Below, piece after piece: positions 9,083 to 18,431 of a stretch of DNA of 64,000 nucleotides. The translations under genes were made by a program, and so were the position numbers. This DNA is from Kiritimatiellota bacterium B12222 (GTDB lineage: Bacteria > Verrucomicrobiota > Kiritimatiellia > SS1-B-03-39 > UBA6053): positions 1,984,001-2,048,000 of the forward strand of contig CP120722.1 of assembly GCA_029719485.1 (NCBI GenBank), given 5' to 3'. The stretch's first letter is position 1. Each line of letters starts with the position of its first letter. The notes below the pieces were generated by a model. That model made no database searches and was not told the origin of the DNA. It worked only from the letters and a program-made list of their open reading frames with translations.

Positions 9083-11421
9083 AAGTCCTCTCCCGTTTTC
9101 ATGGTGAAATAAAATGTCGCCCCTTGATTCGGTTTTCCTTCTGCCCAAATCCGTCCGCCGTGTCGATTGATGATGCGCTGTACGATGGCCAATCCCACCC
9201 CTGTCCCTTCAAATTCATCGCTACGATGTAGGCGTTGAAACACCCCGAAAAGTTTATCAGCATACTGGGCATCGAAGCCGGCGCCATTGTCGTGTACGGC
9301 ATAAATGACCTCATCCTGTTTCTGTTGGGCACGAACAGAGATCACGGCTTTTTCTTGTTTGGATGAGAATTTCACCGCATTACCCAGGAGGTTCATCCAA
9401 ATGTGTCGCATCAGCGCCTGATCGCCCAGGGCTTTGGGGAGGGGGTCAAGGTGAAAGTCAATGCGTTGTTGCTCTTCAGGAGAGCAGATCTCGGTAAAGG
9501 TGATTTGGGCGAGTTCTTCCATATCGATTGCTTGTGATTGTAGGGTGGCCCGGCCTACGCGTGAAAAGGCTAACAGATCATCAATTAGTCTGCCCATATC
9601 TTGGGCACTGTCGCTGATAACTTTGCAGACGCGTTGGCCTTCGTCATCGAGGTGTTCACCATAATCTTCGTGTAAAATTTGCACAAAGCCATTGATGGCA
9701 CGCAAGGGCGCACGCAGGTCGTGAGATACGGAATATGAGAAGGCCTCCAGTTCTTGATTGGTTGAACGTAGTGCTGTTTTTGCCACTTCCAGTCCTTGAT
9801 TCGTTTGTTTTAAATCTTCGAGCATATTGATCATCGCCCGGTTCAAGTCTTCCGCTTCTTGTTGTCTGATTTTGAGTTCTGCGGTTCTCTCTTCTACGCG
9901 TATCTCCAGCAAATCATGAGCTTTCTGGACTTCAAGTTCATTTAATTTACGTTCAGTGATATCTTGAACGACCCCTCCCATATATCGCACTTTTCCATCT
10001 ACGGGGCTTGCATGACGTCCCACGGCCCATATCCATCGAATTTCCCCGTCTGTTCTGCGAATACGACACTCGATATTCCAGTCGGAATGATTGGAAAATG
10101 AGTATTGAAATTTTCGATCCACCTCTTCTTTATCTTCGGGCACGACATGAGAGAGAAAGTTTTTGTAGTGCCACTCAGGAGCTTTCGTTTCGTAACCAAA
10201 AATACGGTCATGGCCGATGGTGCGATGCGCCGAAAGCGTTACCAAGTCTAAATCCCAGGCCCCTGTTTGGCAGACTTCTAAGGCGAATTGCAAGCGATTC
10301 TTTTCTTTCAGGACTTCTTGCTGCGCTTGTTTCAGTGAGGTGATTTCGATGAAGGTCGTTGGAAAGATGGCCTCCCCGTTACTGTCATGTGCTAGCCTGG
10401 CATAGATGAGTGCCTCAAAAATGCTACCGTCTTTACGTTTGGCGGTAAGTTCACCTTCATATTTACCGTTTGCGTAGAGTTCTTTAATTATTTTTTGTGG
10501 GAAAGTGGGATCCTGGCAGTGTGCTGATGCAGGGGTACCGACAATTTCGTCTGCATTTTCGTATCCCCATAATGTAATGTAAGATTGGTTTACATAAGTG
10601 AAAACCCCCTCTGCATTCACAATATCAAAAGCATTGAGTGAATTCTCAAGCGCATCATTCATCAATACCAACTGTGCTTGATCGCGTTTTCTTTCAGTTA
10701 TATCGTGTCCCATGCTAATGATGGTGCCTGAAGGAAGCCGGAAGCTCGCCCAGTTAATCGTCACTGTTCTATTGTCTTTGGTTTGAGGGTGCCACTCTTT
10801 AAAACATCCGTCGGGATCCCGCATGGTCGCGGCTTCTACTTCTTTGTATACCGTGGGGTCAGGATAGAACAGGGCCAGTGAATTTTCATGCGCATTGATT
10901 TCATCCATCGTCCAGCCAAAAGTTTTTTCGCACTGTTTGTTCCACACGATGCACTTTCCTGCTTCATCAAATGAGTCAATTAAGACGGGCGCATATTCAC
11001 AAATCATTCTGAAGCGTTCTTCGCTTTCTTTGAGTTGACGTGTGCGTTTTTGTAGATTGCGTTCCTGTAATTCTCGATCGCGTTTTTCTGCGGGGAACCA
11101 TCGGTATAACAAGATGCCAATAATCAAAAGTGCGGTGATGACATTTAAGATTTTGGGAATAATGACAATCTCGGGTCGGACCAGAAAATCGTAGACACTG
11201 ATAGGAAGAAAACCGGATTTTGACGTAAACCATGAACCGAAGAATATACTTTCAAGTACCGTTCTGAGTGCATCGATGCCCAGCACGATGATGAGTATAT
11301 TCGGCAAACTTTTTTCAAAGTTCGAACGGCGGAGTCTGAGGAAGAGAAATCCCAAGATATAGAGCCATAGTCCCACGAGTATCCAATAGGTCAGCGGCGT
11401 CAAAATTTGAAACAGATTCAT
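9061..11421 (-). CDS. Membrane-anchored Cph1-like PAS sensor histidine kinase
   Basis: The 786-residue kinase begins with about three transmembrane helices (residues ~8-30, 40-62 and 85-108). Three PAS domains follow (about 130-250, 255-370 and 375-500), the third of the PAS fold-3 type with TGAWDLD and a PAC-like ITERK end. A coiled coil leads to the phosphotransfer domain with H567 in [13 protein letters not shown]. The ATPase domain shows a GNAVKFS N box, DNGAGFD, and GTGVGLAI, and ends with GGRIWAEG. The SHDLRAPLR and RIWAEG motifs are typical of the phytochrome-like kinase group, which pairs with Rcp1-type regulators such as the next gene. The ATG overlaps the upstream PAS gene stop (ATGA), so the genes are translationally coupled. 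There is no GAF or PHY domain, so this is not a photoreceptor by sequence. Confidence 0.92.
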   Translation of the reverse strand: MNLFQILTPLTYWILVGLWLYILGFLFLRLRRSNFEKSLPNILIIVLGIDALRTVLESIFFGSWFTSKSGFLPISVYDFLVRPEIVIIPKILNVITALLIIGILLYRWFPAEKRDRELQERNLQKRTRQLKESEERFRMICEYAPVLIDSFDEAGKCIVWNKQCEKTFGWTMDEINAHENSLALFYPDPTVYKEVEAATMRDPDGCFKEWHPQTKDNRTVTINWASFRLPSGTIISMGHDITERKRDQAQLVLMNDALENSLNAFDIVNAEGVFTYVNQSYITLWGYENADEIVGTPASAHCQDPTFPQKIIKELYANGKYEGELTAKRKDGSIFEALIYARLAHDSNGEAIFPTTFIEITSLKQAQQEVLKEKNRLQFALEVCQTGAWDLDLVTLSAHRTIGHDRIFGYETKAPEWHYKNFLSHVVPEDKEEVDRKFQYSFSNHSDWNIECRIRRTDGEIRWIWAVGRHASPVDGKVRYMGGVVQDITERKLNELEVQKAHDLLEIRVEERTAELKIRQQEAEDLNRAMINMLEDLKQTNQGLEVAKTALRSTNQELEAFSYSVSHDLRAPLRAINGFVQILHEDYGEHLDDEGQRVCKVISDSAQDMGRLIDDLLAFSRVGRATLQSQAIDMEELAQITFTEICSPEEQQRIDFHLDPLPKALGDQALMRHIWMNLLGNAVKFSSKQEKAVISVRAQQKQDEVIYAVHDNGAGFDAQYADKLFGVFQRLHRSDEFEGTGVGLAIVQRIINRHGGRIWAEGKPNQGATFYFTMKTGEDLCSKLKS

Positions 11422-12095
11422 GACCTTGCCTTTGAAGACTTGATCAAGGGAGTGTTTTCTTCGGCAGGTAGGTCCTGGGGAGTGATGCCGGCTTGTGTGA
11501 GCTGTTCACATAGCTGGGAGATGGTGCGTTTTAACTCCATCATGCGATTTTCTCGACCGGCCATGACATTGACGATTTGTCGAAGTTCTTTTGTCCTGTC
11601 TAATACCTCCTGCTCAAGTCTTGCTTGGTGTAGTGCCAGGGTTTCTGCAGTTTTCTTTTGTTCCGTAAAGTCAAAAGCGTAGGCGTAATACGTTTCATTT
11701 GCTGAGGCGAATCCCCACGATATATTTTTGGAGGTACCATTTTTGCAGGTTACCCTGGTTTCCAGGGGAGGAGGGCGGGTTTGGGTTGAGGATAAATATC
11801 TAAGACTTTTCTGCCATTCGCTTTCGGCTTGTTTGCGATAAGCCCGGTCAGGATATGCGTGAGTCAACCAGTCTTTGCTGGTAGGAATATCCTTCTGTGT
11901 GTAGCCAAAGAGCGTGTAGAAGCTGCTATTGATTTTTGCGATCTCTTGAGTGGTTTCATCCGAGAAAATACAAAGTGCAAGCGGGAGGCTCTCCAACAGG
12001 CAGTCGAAGCGATGGTTATATTCATGGATCATTCTACGAACCTGTACGACGTGATCTTTCTTTTCAAAATGGGTGCCTTCTCTCTGATTTTGCAA
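11418..12095 (-). CDS. PAS domain protein with C-terminal coiled coil, first gene of signalling operon
   Basis: This is a 225-residue soluble protein. A single PAS domain (about residues 30-155) carries the typical INSSFYTLFGYTQKDI core and a PAC-like DFTEQKKTAET end. A long coiled coil follows (about 155-205). There is no kinase, cyclase or DNA-binding domain. Its last codon overlaps the ATG of the kinase gene (ATGA), so it is made together with the kinase and may act as an extra sensory subunit or adaptor. The frame starts with TTG at 12095 without a Shine-Dalgarno site; ATG at 12032 with a weak AGG upstream would remove 21 residues and is an equally good start. The helix before the PAS domain (RRMIHEYNHRFD) would be largely lost with the shorter start. 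Confidence 0.8.
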   Translation of the reverse strand: MQNQREGTHFEKKDHVVQVRRMIHEYNHRFDCLLESLPLALCIFSDETTQEIAKINSSFYTLFGYTQKDIPTSKDWLTHAYPDRAYRKQAESEWQKSLRYLSSTQTRPPPLETRVTCKNGTSKNISWGFASANETYYAYAFDFTEQKKTAETLALHQARLEQEVLDRTKELRQIVNVMAGRENRMMELKRTISQLCEQLTQAGITPQDLPAEENTPLIKSSKARS

Positions 12096-12621
12096 AATGA
12101 TCGTTCATGATATTTGTGCTCCAGGTTGAGGCTACTGAGGTGAGGGCGGATGAGGAAATGCGCACCTTTCCTCTACGGATAATGTGGCTATCTCTTTGTG
12201 TTCGAATTATATACATGATGAATGGAAATGGGGTAAGAATCAATGGAAAATTACGAATCGGGCGAATTAAATTTTGTGATTCTCAAATCGTGACCCTGAT
12301 CCCGAGGGGATGTACTGTGTTTGGGTATTTCTCTGATGATCCCAGGTAAAGAGGGCCGCTTCGTTTAGGGCAGAAGATGTCAGCAGAAATCATTTCCCAT
12401 GTAGGTGATAGAACGCGTGATCAACGGCGCCATTTGTTGCTGGCTTTATATTTGTTTTATATACCAAACAAAAATTAGCATTAGCTATCAAAATAGATTG
12501 ACTTCGAAGCGATGCTTAGGGTATTCAGCACAAGTTGTTTTATATGTATAACAAAAGATATTTATATAAACCTACAATTCGTACTTATGTGATTAATCTC
12601 AACCATCATCATTTCACCCTT
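12096..12621. other. Intergenic region without a convincing gene
   Basis: About 525 bp separate the signalling operon from the divergent PEP-CTERM gene. A short frame at 12107-12349 has no homology-like features or ribosome binding site and is not accepted as a gene. The right part is AT-rich and holds a possible sigma-70 promoter (12498-12527). Because the flanking genes diverge, the operon promoter presumably also lies here, but no clear boxes were recognised. Confidence 0.5.
12498..12527 (+). promoter_or_regulatory. Possible sigma-70 promoter for PEP-CTERM gene
   Basis: A TTGACT -35-like box (12498-12503) and a TATTCA -10-like box (12522-12527) are separated by 18 bp. They lie about 95 bp upstream of the ATG at 12622 in an AT-rich stretch. 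This is a match by eye only. Confidence 0.35.
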
Positions 12622-13356
12622 ATGAATCTCATACAAAAATCTTCATCCTTTGCTTGTTTACATTTTATGGCACTGTTCTGTGCTTCTAGCCTGATTTCGG
12701 GGGCTCTCATTGACAGTGGGCTTACCGGGACCACGAGTCTCAATGGCTGGGAAGGCTTAAACAATAGTTATTATGACGCCGTCACTCATGGAGGCGGTTA
12801 TCCCGGTGCTGCGGCTTGGACCAACCCTATGGTCGCGAATGAAGGGGAGGCGGATGCTCAATTGATGAAAGTAAGTGGCACGGCTTATCCCGCAAGTTCT
12901 TCCCTCTATACTTCCGGGGGGGCGGTGTTGTCGCTTTCTGATTTAAGCGCACTGACTGACTTGGAAACCATTGTCTTTTCAATTGCCATTGCACCCGGTA
13001 CGGGTGGTGGCGTGGTGACAGGGCCAAGTCTGACGCTAAATGGGAGTACTTTGATTGGAGCGGCCACGACTACGTGGGATTTGGGATCTACCTCAGCTAC
13101 TATTGGTGGTTTTGAGGTCACGCAGACAACCTATTCATATCAATGGGATTTAAGTGGTTTCGGTAGTACAATTCATGACTTTGATCTACGGTTTGAAACA
13201 GGCGAGCATGCCCAAACCTACGCCATGCAACTGGATCAAGGAGATACCTACAGTTTGGCATCGCCAAATGCGATTCCTGAACCCTCCAGCTTGGTCTTGT
13301 TCTCACTAGCCCTCTGGGCGTTGTTCTTCAGTAAGCGCCTTGTGAAAACCAAGTAA
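12622..13356 (+). CDS. PEP-CTERM sorting domain-containing secreted protein
   Basis: From the ATG at 12622 this is 244 residues: a signal peptide (about residues 1-26), a beta-rich, Gly/Ser/Thr-rich body without recognised catalytic motif, and a C-terminal sorting signal with IPEPSSL, a hydrophobic helix and a basic end (KRLVKTK). PEP-CTERM proteins are exported and processed by an exosortase, and typically end up at the surface or in extracellular matrix. The frame is open further upstream to a TTG at 12535, but that extension (Tyr/His-rich) would precede the signal peptide, so the internal ATG is preferred. A strong terminator follows at 13376. Confidence 0.85.
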   Translation: MNLIQKSSSFACLHFMALFCASSLISGALIDSGLTGTTSLNGWEGLNNSYYDAVTHGGGYPGAAAWTNPMVANEGEADAQLMKVSGTAYPASSSLYTSGGAVLSLSDLSALTDLETIVFSIAIAPGTGGGVVTGPSLTLNGSTLIGAATTTWDLGSTSATIGGFEVTQTTYSYQWDLSGFGSTIHDFDLRFETGEHAQTYAMQLDQGDTYSLASPNAIPEPSSLVLFSLALWALFFSKRLVKTK

Positions 13357-13375
13357 ATCCTTCACTTCTCTTTGA

Positions 13376-13416
13376 GCTGTGGCATCTGTGATGGTTACAG
13401 ATTTCACGGCTTTTTT
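13376..13416 (+). terminator. Rho-independent terminator after PEP-CTERM gene
   Basis: A two-part stem is visible: outer GCTGTG (13376-13381) with CACGGC (13405-13410), and inner ATCTGT (13384-13389) with ACAGAT (13397-13402). Six T residues follow directly at 13411-13416. Confidence 0.85.
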
Positions 13417-13599
13417 GTGTGGTTGGAAAAGAGTTCTTCTGGAGCTGTAACTTTTAGGGTTTGCTTCCGTAGCATAAGTGTCTGTTCATCGTACCGATCG
13501 TTTTCGGTCATCAATATAACATTAAAAGTGATGGAATGAGGATGGCACTGTGGTCTTCCCGGATCATGGCCATGTCTTAATTTTAAGCTGCAACTGGAA

Positions 13600-16158
13600 A
13601 TGATACTCATGAGTACTTTTACAAAATTCGGGAGCTTTGACTTCAAATGTAACAGAATTTTTCGCGCGACGATATCTGTGTTTTTCATTGGAATATGTGG
13701 CTGCATTCGATTGATGGGGCAGGATCTGATTCGCTCTGATTTTACGGGTCCGGATCCTGCATCTCAGCTTCCGATTACGGCAACGACGCAGCTTGCTCCG
13801 CAGGTGAGTACGACGGGATGGACCTTGAGTCCTGCGCTTCTACCTGCTTCGGGGATTCCGAATCGATTGGCATTTTCCATTGATGCACCTAACGATATTG
13901 ATTTGACGTCATTGTCTGACGCCATTGCGGAAGATGAATATCTCACGATCTCGATCAGTTCGCCCGATCCGATTGATCTGGGTGGAAAACGATTGAGTTA
14001 CAGCATAGAACGTTCTACTTGGCATGCCGCGCGACAATATGCGGTTCTGACCAGTGTGGATGGTTTTCTCGCGCCAGTGCAACGTTCTCGCTTGCTTGAA
14101 AATGCGGATCAGGGGAGGGAGGATTTCACCTTCATTTTTCCACTGACGGGTTTTGATGATTTGAGTTCGCCTGTTGAGATTCGGATATATGCACATGCGG
14201 CGCGTTACAACAATCATGTGACGAGTTTGAGTGCATTTTCGATCACGGATCCTGGTCCTGTTTATGCGCTCTCCACGTCTGCGACACATGGGGGTTCTCT
14301 TCTTCTCTCTCCCGATTCGGCGCTGTTTACTCAGGGCGAACAAGTCACTCTCACCGCGATTCCTCCGGAAGGTCATCGTTTTGCGGGCTGGTCCGGAACG
14401 GCCTCGGGAGGCTTTAATCCGCTCACCCTTTCCATGACAGAGAACACAGAGATCGAGGCAACTTTCGTTCCCAATGCTGAGGATCATTTACAGCTTTCGA
14501 CCAATCTACCTCAGATCACTTACTGGGCGACCTACACGCCCTTTACCAACCTTATGCGCTATGGCGGACGGTGGGTGGCCAACGCGGGAGGGGATGCTCC
14601 GGAGCTGGGGCCGCAAGGGTACCCGCTCGAAGTTCCGTATGATAATGGATCGGGGGTGTTGACGACGGTGCGCTCGAATCTACCCAACTTTGTGGCAGGA
14701 AACCATCAGGTCACCTTTGATGGGACAGGGACCTTGCGATTTACGGGTCCGGCGGGTGGGAACCAGACTTTTTCAAGTGATGGCACTTTGGTGATTACCG
14801 ATCCGGGCGCCAATTTGATCTTGAATGTGCTGGTGTCTGATCCGGCAGATCCGGTTCGGAATATTGGTATTCATCTGCCAGGATTTGATGAAAGCACCAC
14901 TTTTCATCCCGATTTTCTTGAAGATATTGCCCCCTATTCAGCCCTTCGATTTATGGATTGGGGGCAGACCAATTCTAACCCTATTACGTCATGGGATGAG
15001 GTGCCGGGTGCGGATTATTATTCTCAAGGCCGTACTGCAGTTTTGCTCGCTTCGTATGAAACCCTCATTGAACTTGCGAACCTTACGCAAAAAGATCCGT
15101 GGATCTGTGTGCCTCATTTGGTTGACGATGAGTATGTGACGCACCTCGCGACGCTTTTGCGTGACAGCCTTGATCCTGGACTTCAAGTGTATCTCGAATA
15201 TTCCAATGAGACCTGGAATAATGGAAGTTCATTTTTGCAAACCTACTACACGCGAGATCAGGGGCTGGGGTTAAACCTTTCGGCGAATGCGGTGGAAGCA
15301 GGGCATCTGTTTACGGCGATGCGATCGGCTCAGATTTGGCAACTTTTTCGAGATGTCTTTGACGATAACCCTCAGCGTATCATCAATGTGATGCCTTCGT
15401 GGGCCACCAGTGCTGAGGTTTCTCAACTGCGGTTAGAGGCTTTAGGAGACGAAGCGATTAATCCCAGTGGCATTCGGGCGGATGCGCTCGCGGTCGCACC
15501 CTATTTTGGAAATGGTATTCAACAGGCTGAATTGGATGCCACGGGGTATCCCAGTGTTGATGATCTTGTCACCACCCGATCGATTGACGCGATTGCCGCT
15601 GAGCGCCTTGACCTACAAGAACAAAAGGAGATCGCCAATTTTCATGGGGTTCGCCTCATTTGTTACGAAGGGGGACAGCACTGGACGGTTCCCAGCAGTC
15701 TTTCCAGTGATCAAACCCTTATTGAATTGATGTCGGCCACCAATCGCGATCCACGCATGTATGATCGATATTTGGAATATCTCGACATGCTTAACGAGGT
15801 GGGGGTGGACCAATTTTTTCATTTCCAACTCACTGAGGGTCATTCGCGTTATGGATTTTTTGGGAGTTATGAATTTCAAAATCAAGATCTTTCAGAGGCA
15901 CCGAAAGCACGGGCCTTGGTGGACTGGGGACTCGCCCATCCGGTAAGTCCGTCCCTTAGCTATGATCGCTCCACGGCAAGTCTTACCTTTTTATTGCTCC
16001 CGGGGCGTCGGTATAGCTTACTACATTCAGTAGACCTTGATGAGTGGTTTTCGATGGGTGAACTTGAAGAATTCTGGGGGGATTACACCTCGCATACGGT
16101 GCCTGTACAGCTTGAGGATCCTGATCGGAAAGGGTTTTGGCGACTGCAAGCGGAGTGA
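13600..16158 (+). CDS. Secreted GH-A-like glycosidase-family protein with InlB B-repeat module
   Basis: This is an 852-residue exported protein with a hydrophobic signal segment at about residues 24-40. After a beta-rich N-terminal domain, residues about 222-292 form a divergent InlB B-repeat (GEQVTLTAIPPEGHRFAGW, ending EATF). The rest resembles an uncharacterised TIM-barrel group often labelled cellulose-binding: it has LRFMDWG, PHLVDDEY, and the clan GH-A-like acid/base motif EYSNETWN (N536-E537), with a candidate nucleophile E690 in CYEGGQHW. The C-terminus (about 800-852) has the YSLLHSVDLDEW...FWRLQ module common in verrucomicrobial secreted proteins. Glycan hydrolysis is inferred from the paired glutamates; the substrate is unknown. 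The ATG at 13609 is better spaced from GGAA and may be the real start. Confidence 0.75.
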   Translation: MILMSTFTKFGSFDFKCNRIFRATISVFFIGICGCIRLMGQDLIRSDFTGPDPASQLPITATTQLAPQVSTTGWTLSPALLPASGIPNRLAFSIDAPNDIDLTSLSDAIAEDEYLTISISSPDPIDLGGKRLSYSIERSTWHAARQYAVLTSVDGFLAPVQRSRLLENADQGREDFTFIFPLTGFDDLSSPVEIRIYAHAARYNNHVTSLSAFSITDPGPVYALSTSATHGGSLLLSPDSALFTQGEQVTLTAIPPEGHRFAGWSGTASGGFNPLTLSMTENTEIEATFVPNAEDHLQLSTNLPQITYWATYTPFTNLMRYGGRWVANAGGDAPELGPQGYPLEVPYDNGSGVLTTVRSNLPNFVAGNHQVTFDGTGTLRFTGPAGGNQTFSSDGTLVITDPGANLILNVLVSDPADPVRNIGIHLPGFDESTTFHPDFLEDIAPYSALRFMDWGQTNSNPITSWDEVPGADYYSQGRTAVLLASYETLIELANLTQKDPWICVPHLVDDEYVTHLATLLRDSLDPGLQVYLEYSNETWNNGSSFLQTYYTRDQGLGLNLSANAVEAGHLFTAMRSAQIWQLFRDVFDDNPQRIINVMPSWATSAEVSQLRLEALGDEAINPSGIRADALAVAPYFGNGIQQAELDATGYPSVDDLVTTRSIDAIAAERLDLQEQKEIANFHGVRLICYEGGQHWTVPSSLSSDQTLIELMSATNRDPRMYDRYLEYLDMLNEVGVDQFFHFQLTEGHSRYGFFGSYEFQNQDLSEAPKARALVDWGLAHPVSPSLSYDRSTASLTFLLLPGRRYSLLHSVDLDEWFSMGELEEFWGDYTSHTVPVQLEDPDRKGFWRLQAE

Positions 16159-16297
16159 GGATGGCATCCTTTGTTCTTCATAAAAACTAAAGGTAGCTTC
16201 GGGTATAGTGCCCTCATGATTCACGCTGTGCCGTTTGTTCCGAGAGGATCTGTGGCACAGCTCCATGAGTAGCCCAACGAAAACAGAGGATAAAACG

Positions 16298-17818
16298 ATG
16301 AGACCGAAAACAGAAGTCAGAACCTTCTCCACAAAAGGGGGGCGGAGACCCTTGGAAGTAAAAGTATTGATTGTCGCAGGCATTGCGGTGGGTTTCAGTG
16401 GTTATGCCAGTTTTGCTTTGGCGGCCACACCCGAAAAGCTGGTTGAGGTCGAAGGGTCGTACCCGATTGTTGACTCTCATCAGGGCTTCACCTACGGGAA
16501 TGTGCGTCAAATGGACCCTCCAGCAAAAGGGGAGGCGTTTTATGGTCAGGATGCCCAGTATACGGGTCATGTTCCCAGTTACACTGACAACGGTGACGGT
16601 ACGATTACCGATCATGTCTCGGGGTTAATTTGGGCTCAAGAGCTATCCCGTTCTGATTATTCTTGGGAAGAGGCCTCCAGCTATTGCGAATCGCTCACGC
16701 TGGGTGGGTATAATGATTGGCGTTTGCCTACGGTGAAAGAATTGTGGTCGCTCCGTGATTTTTCACAGGGATGGCCCTGGGTCAATACGGACTATTTTCA
16801 TTTGGTGGGTGATGGTTCGGATCAACGTCAGCAACATATTTGGACCCGGAACCGTTATTGGGTCGAAAGCGAATATCAAAACCGGCAAGTGCAGGGAGAC
16901 CCGTCCTTTATCGTGAATGCATGGACCGGGCATATCAAAGCGATGAATGGCAAACGATTTGTACGGGCGGTTCGTGGCAATACCGCCTATGGCATCAACG
17001 ACTTTGTGGACAACGGTGATGGAACGGTAAGTGACCAGGCGACGGGATTGATGTGGAGTCAGGACGACAGTGGCAAGGGGATGAATTGGGAAGAGGCCTT
17101 GGCTTATGCGGAAGCGGCCACCACGGCGGGCTACACAGATTGGCGGTTGCCGAATGTGAAGGAGCTACAAAGTATTGCAGATTATTCAGGTGTATTTCCG
17201 GCTATGGATAGCTCTGTGTTCAAGCTTACTACGCTCACAAATGTCAAAGGTCAGAGGGATTATCCCTTCTATTGGTCGAGCACCTCAAATCCCATCGAAG
17301 GCAGTGACGGGGCTGTAGAAAGCGGTTCTGCTTATGCATGGGTCTTGGCTGCAGGCTACAATACGGATCCGGAGGGGAATGACTTACACGGCGCAGGTTC
17401 GGTGGTGTTTGTTCCCAAATCGAAAGAGTACTTTAGCGAGAGAGATCTCGAAATTCACCGCTATCATTATGTGCGTTTGGTTCGTGGTGGTGCGGTAAGA
17501 GAAAGCCCCAAGGGCGATCCTTCCGTGGTTGATCCGGATCGGGTGGTCGCGTTTAAGGATGGTGAGATCAGTAGGGGAGGTCCGGGTGGAGGAGCCAGGG
17601 GAGAAAGAGGGAGACCTGATGTAGGGGCTGCTGCCACAAAGCTGGGGATCAGCGAAGAGCTGCTGATCACGGCATTGGGAGATCCTCAAAAAGGTCCACC
17701 AAATTTCGCAAACGCCGCAGCCTCGCTTGGGGTTACGGAAGCTGAGCTTTTCACTGCCTTGGGGGTCTCAAAGGATACAAGGCCTCCGGAGGGCAAGGCC
17801 CCGGCGGAGCGGCCGTAA
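16298..17818 (+). CDS. Secreted protein with two DUF1566 (Lcl C-terminal-like) domains and helical tail
   Basis: This is a 506-residue exported protein with a signal peptide ending near FALAA. Two copies of the DUF1566/Lcl module follow, each opening with YTDNGDGTITDHVSGLIW-like or FVDNGDGTVSDQATGLMW-like sequence and containing a WRLPTVKEL-like core, and closing with F-V-R-A-V-R-G or Y-V-R-L-V-R-G. Such domains resemble C-type-lectin-like folds and occur in surface or adhesion proteins; catalytic activity is not expected. A Gly/Arg-rich linker leads to a tail with two related helical units (KLGISEELLITALG and SLGVTEAELFTALG). The start at 16298 was chosen for the AGAGGA site 7 bp upstream and the signal peptide. 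Part of the tail recurs as a fragment at 19547-19739. Confidence 0.85.
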   Translation: MRPKTEVRTFSTKGGRRPLEVKVLIVAGIAVGFSGYASFALAATPEKLVEVEGSYPIVDSHQGFTYGNVRQMDPPAKGEAFYGQDAQYTGHVPSYTDNGDGTITDHVSGLIWAQELSRSDYSWEEASSYCESLTLGGYNDWRLPTVKELWSLRDFSQGWPWVNTDYFHLVGDGSDQRQQHIWTRNRYWVESEYQNRQVQGDPSFIVNAWTGHIKAMNGKRFVRAVRGNTAYGINDFVDNGDGTVSDQATGLMWSQDDSGKGMNWEEALAYAEAATTAGYTDWRLPNVKELQSIADYSGVFPAMDSSVFKLTTLTNVKGQRDYPFYWSSTSNPIEGSDGAVESGSAYAWVLAAGYNTDPEGNDLHGAGSVVFVPKSKEYFSERDLEIHRYHYVRLVRGGAVRESPKGDPSVVDPDRVVAFKDGEISRGGPGGGARGERGRPDVGAAATKLGISEELLITALGDPQKGPPNFANAAASLGVTEAELFTALGVSKDTRPPEGKAPAERP

Positions 17819-17888
17819 AATTATAGGCGTGGACATCACATCGTTTGTTTGCATGGGGTTGGGATCGGTGCCTTTCTCCTTATGATGC

Positions 17889-17923
17889 GCAGGCCACAAG
17901 CTTGAATGGATGTTGTGGCCTGC
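17889..17923. terminator. Perfect 11-bp inverted repeat downstream of DUF1566 gene
   Basis: GCAGGCCACAA (17889-17899) pairs exactly with TTGTGGCCTGC (17913-17923) across a 13-nt loop, 70 bp after the DUF1566 stop codon. There is no clean T-run, so a factor-dependent terminator, mRNA-stabilising hairpin or protein site are alternatives. Confidence 0.45.
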
Positions 17924-17959
17924 GGTTATTTGTGAGGGCTTTGTCTTACTGACCGTGAG

Positions 17960-18070
17960 CGTCGCGGTCCAGGCTTGTCGTTTATTTACTGTAGATTCGG
18001 AAAGTTCAGATTGTCCGATCCACAGACCGTCTAAGGCCCAAGCAGGTGATGTTGATCCTTTGGCCCCCAT
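17960..18070 (-). pseudogene. Possible LamG-like domain remnant
   Basis: The minus-strand frame reads DGLWIGQSELSESTVNK. Within this window it resembles CVLIGQSELNDAQVDKLV of the 1889-residue protein at residues 233-250, a segment that ends LamG/concanavalin-like domains in secreted proteins. The similarity fades on both sides and no start or complete domain exists. If real it is a decayed fragment; chance similarity over about 17 residues cannot be excluded. Confidence 0.3.
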
Positions 18071-18431
18071 GCGACTGGGCCTTCGGGCGCCTCTTCTTGG
18101 GTAAAGGAATGAACGATCATCTCAGGGAATGCGTCCTTGGTTCAAGGTTCGGAGGCCGGCTCGACTCCCTCAGGGCAGCTAGGTATTTGAGGGTCAGCGT
18201 AAGTGCTGAAACCTACTGTCAATCGTATCGAGATACAAATGGGAATGTTCGTTGTTTTTATAGTATTACCCATTTTTTTGAGAAATTCTTCGTATTCTGA
18301 GCGCTCATCCTCAAAGACTTTTCGGCATGGTCCATTCTGCAAAATTAAGAGGTCCTCATTTTCATCTGAAAGTTGAGCTTAAAGTTCCGTGAACCCTAGA
18401 AAGATGATTGTTTGCATCTTTCAAATTTAGT

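Larger units (their letters stand above)
17819..18431. other. Intergenic region with hairpin and degenerate coding-like remnants
   Basis: This stretch of about 610 bp has no intact gene. It contains a perfect 11-bp inverted repeat (17889-17923). It also holds a minus-strand stretch, about 17960-18070, reading ALDGLWIGQSELSEST, which resembles the IGQSEL segment of the LamG domain in the 1889-residue protein at 43.3-48.9 kb. Another minus-strand patch near 18270-18340 reads KVFEDERSEYEEFLKK and looks coding-like but was not recognised. Together they suggest decayed genes. Confidence 0.4.

Noticed and set aside
12107..12349. 80-codon frame between the signalling operon and PEP-CTERM gene
   Set aside because: No ribosome binding site, no recognisable domain, and composition unlike neighbouring genes; more likely chance frame in the promoter region.
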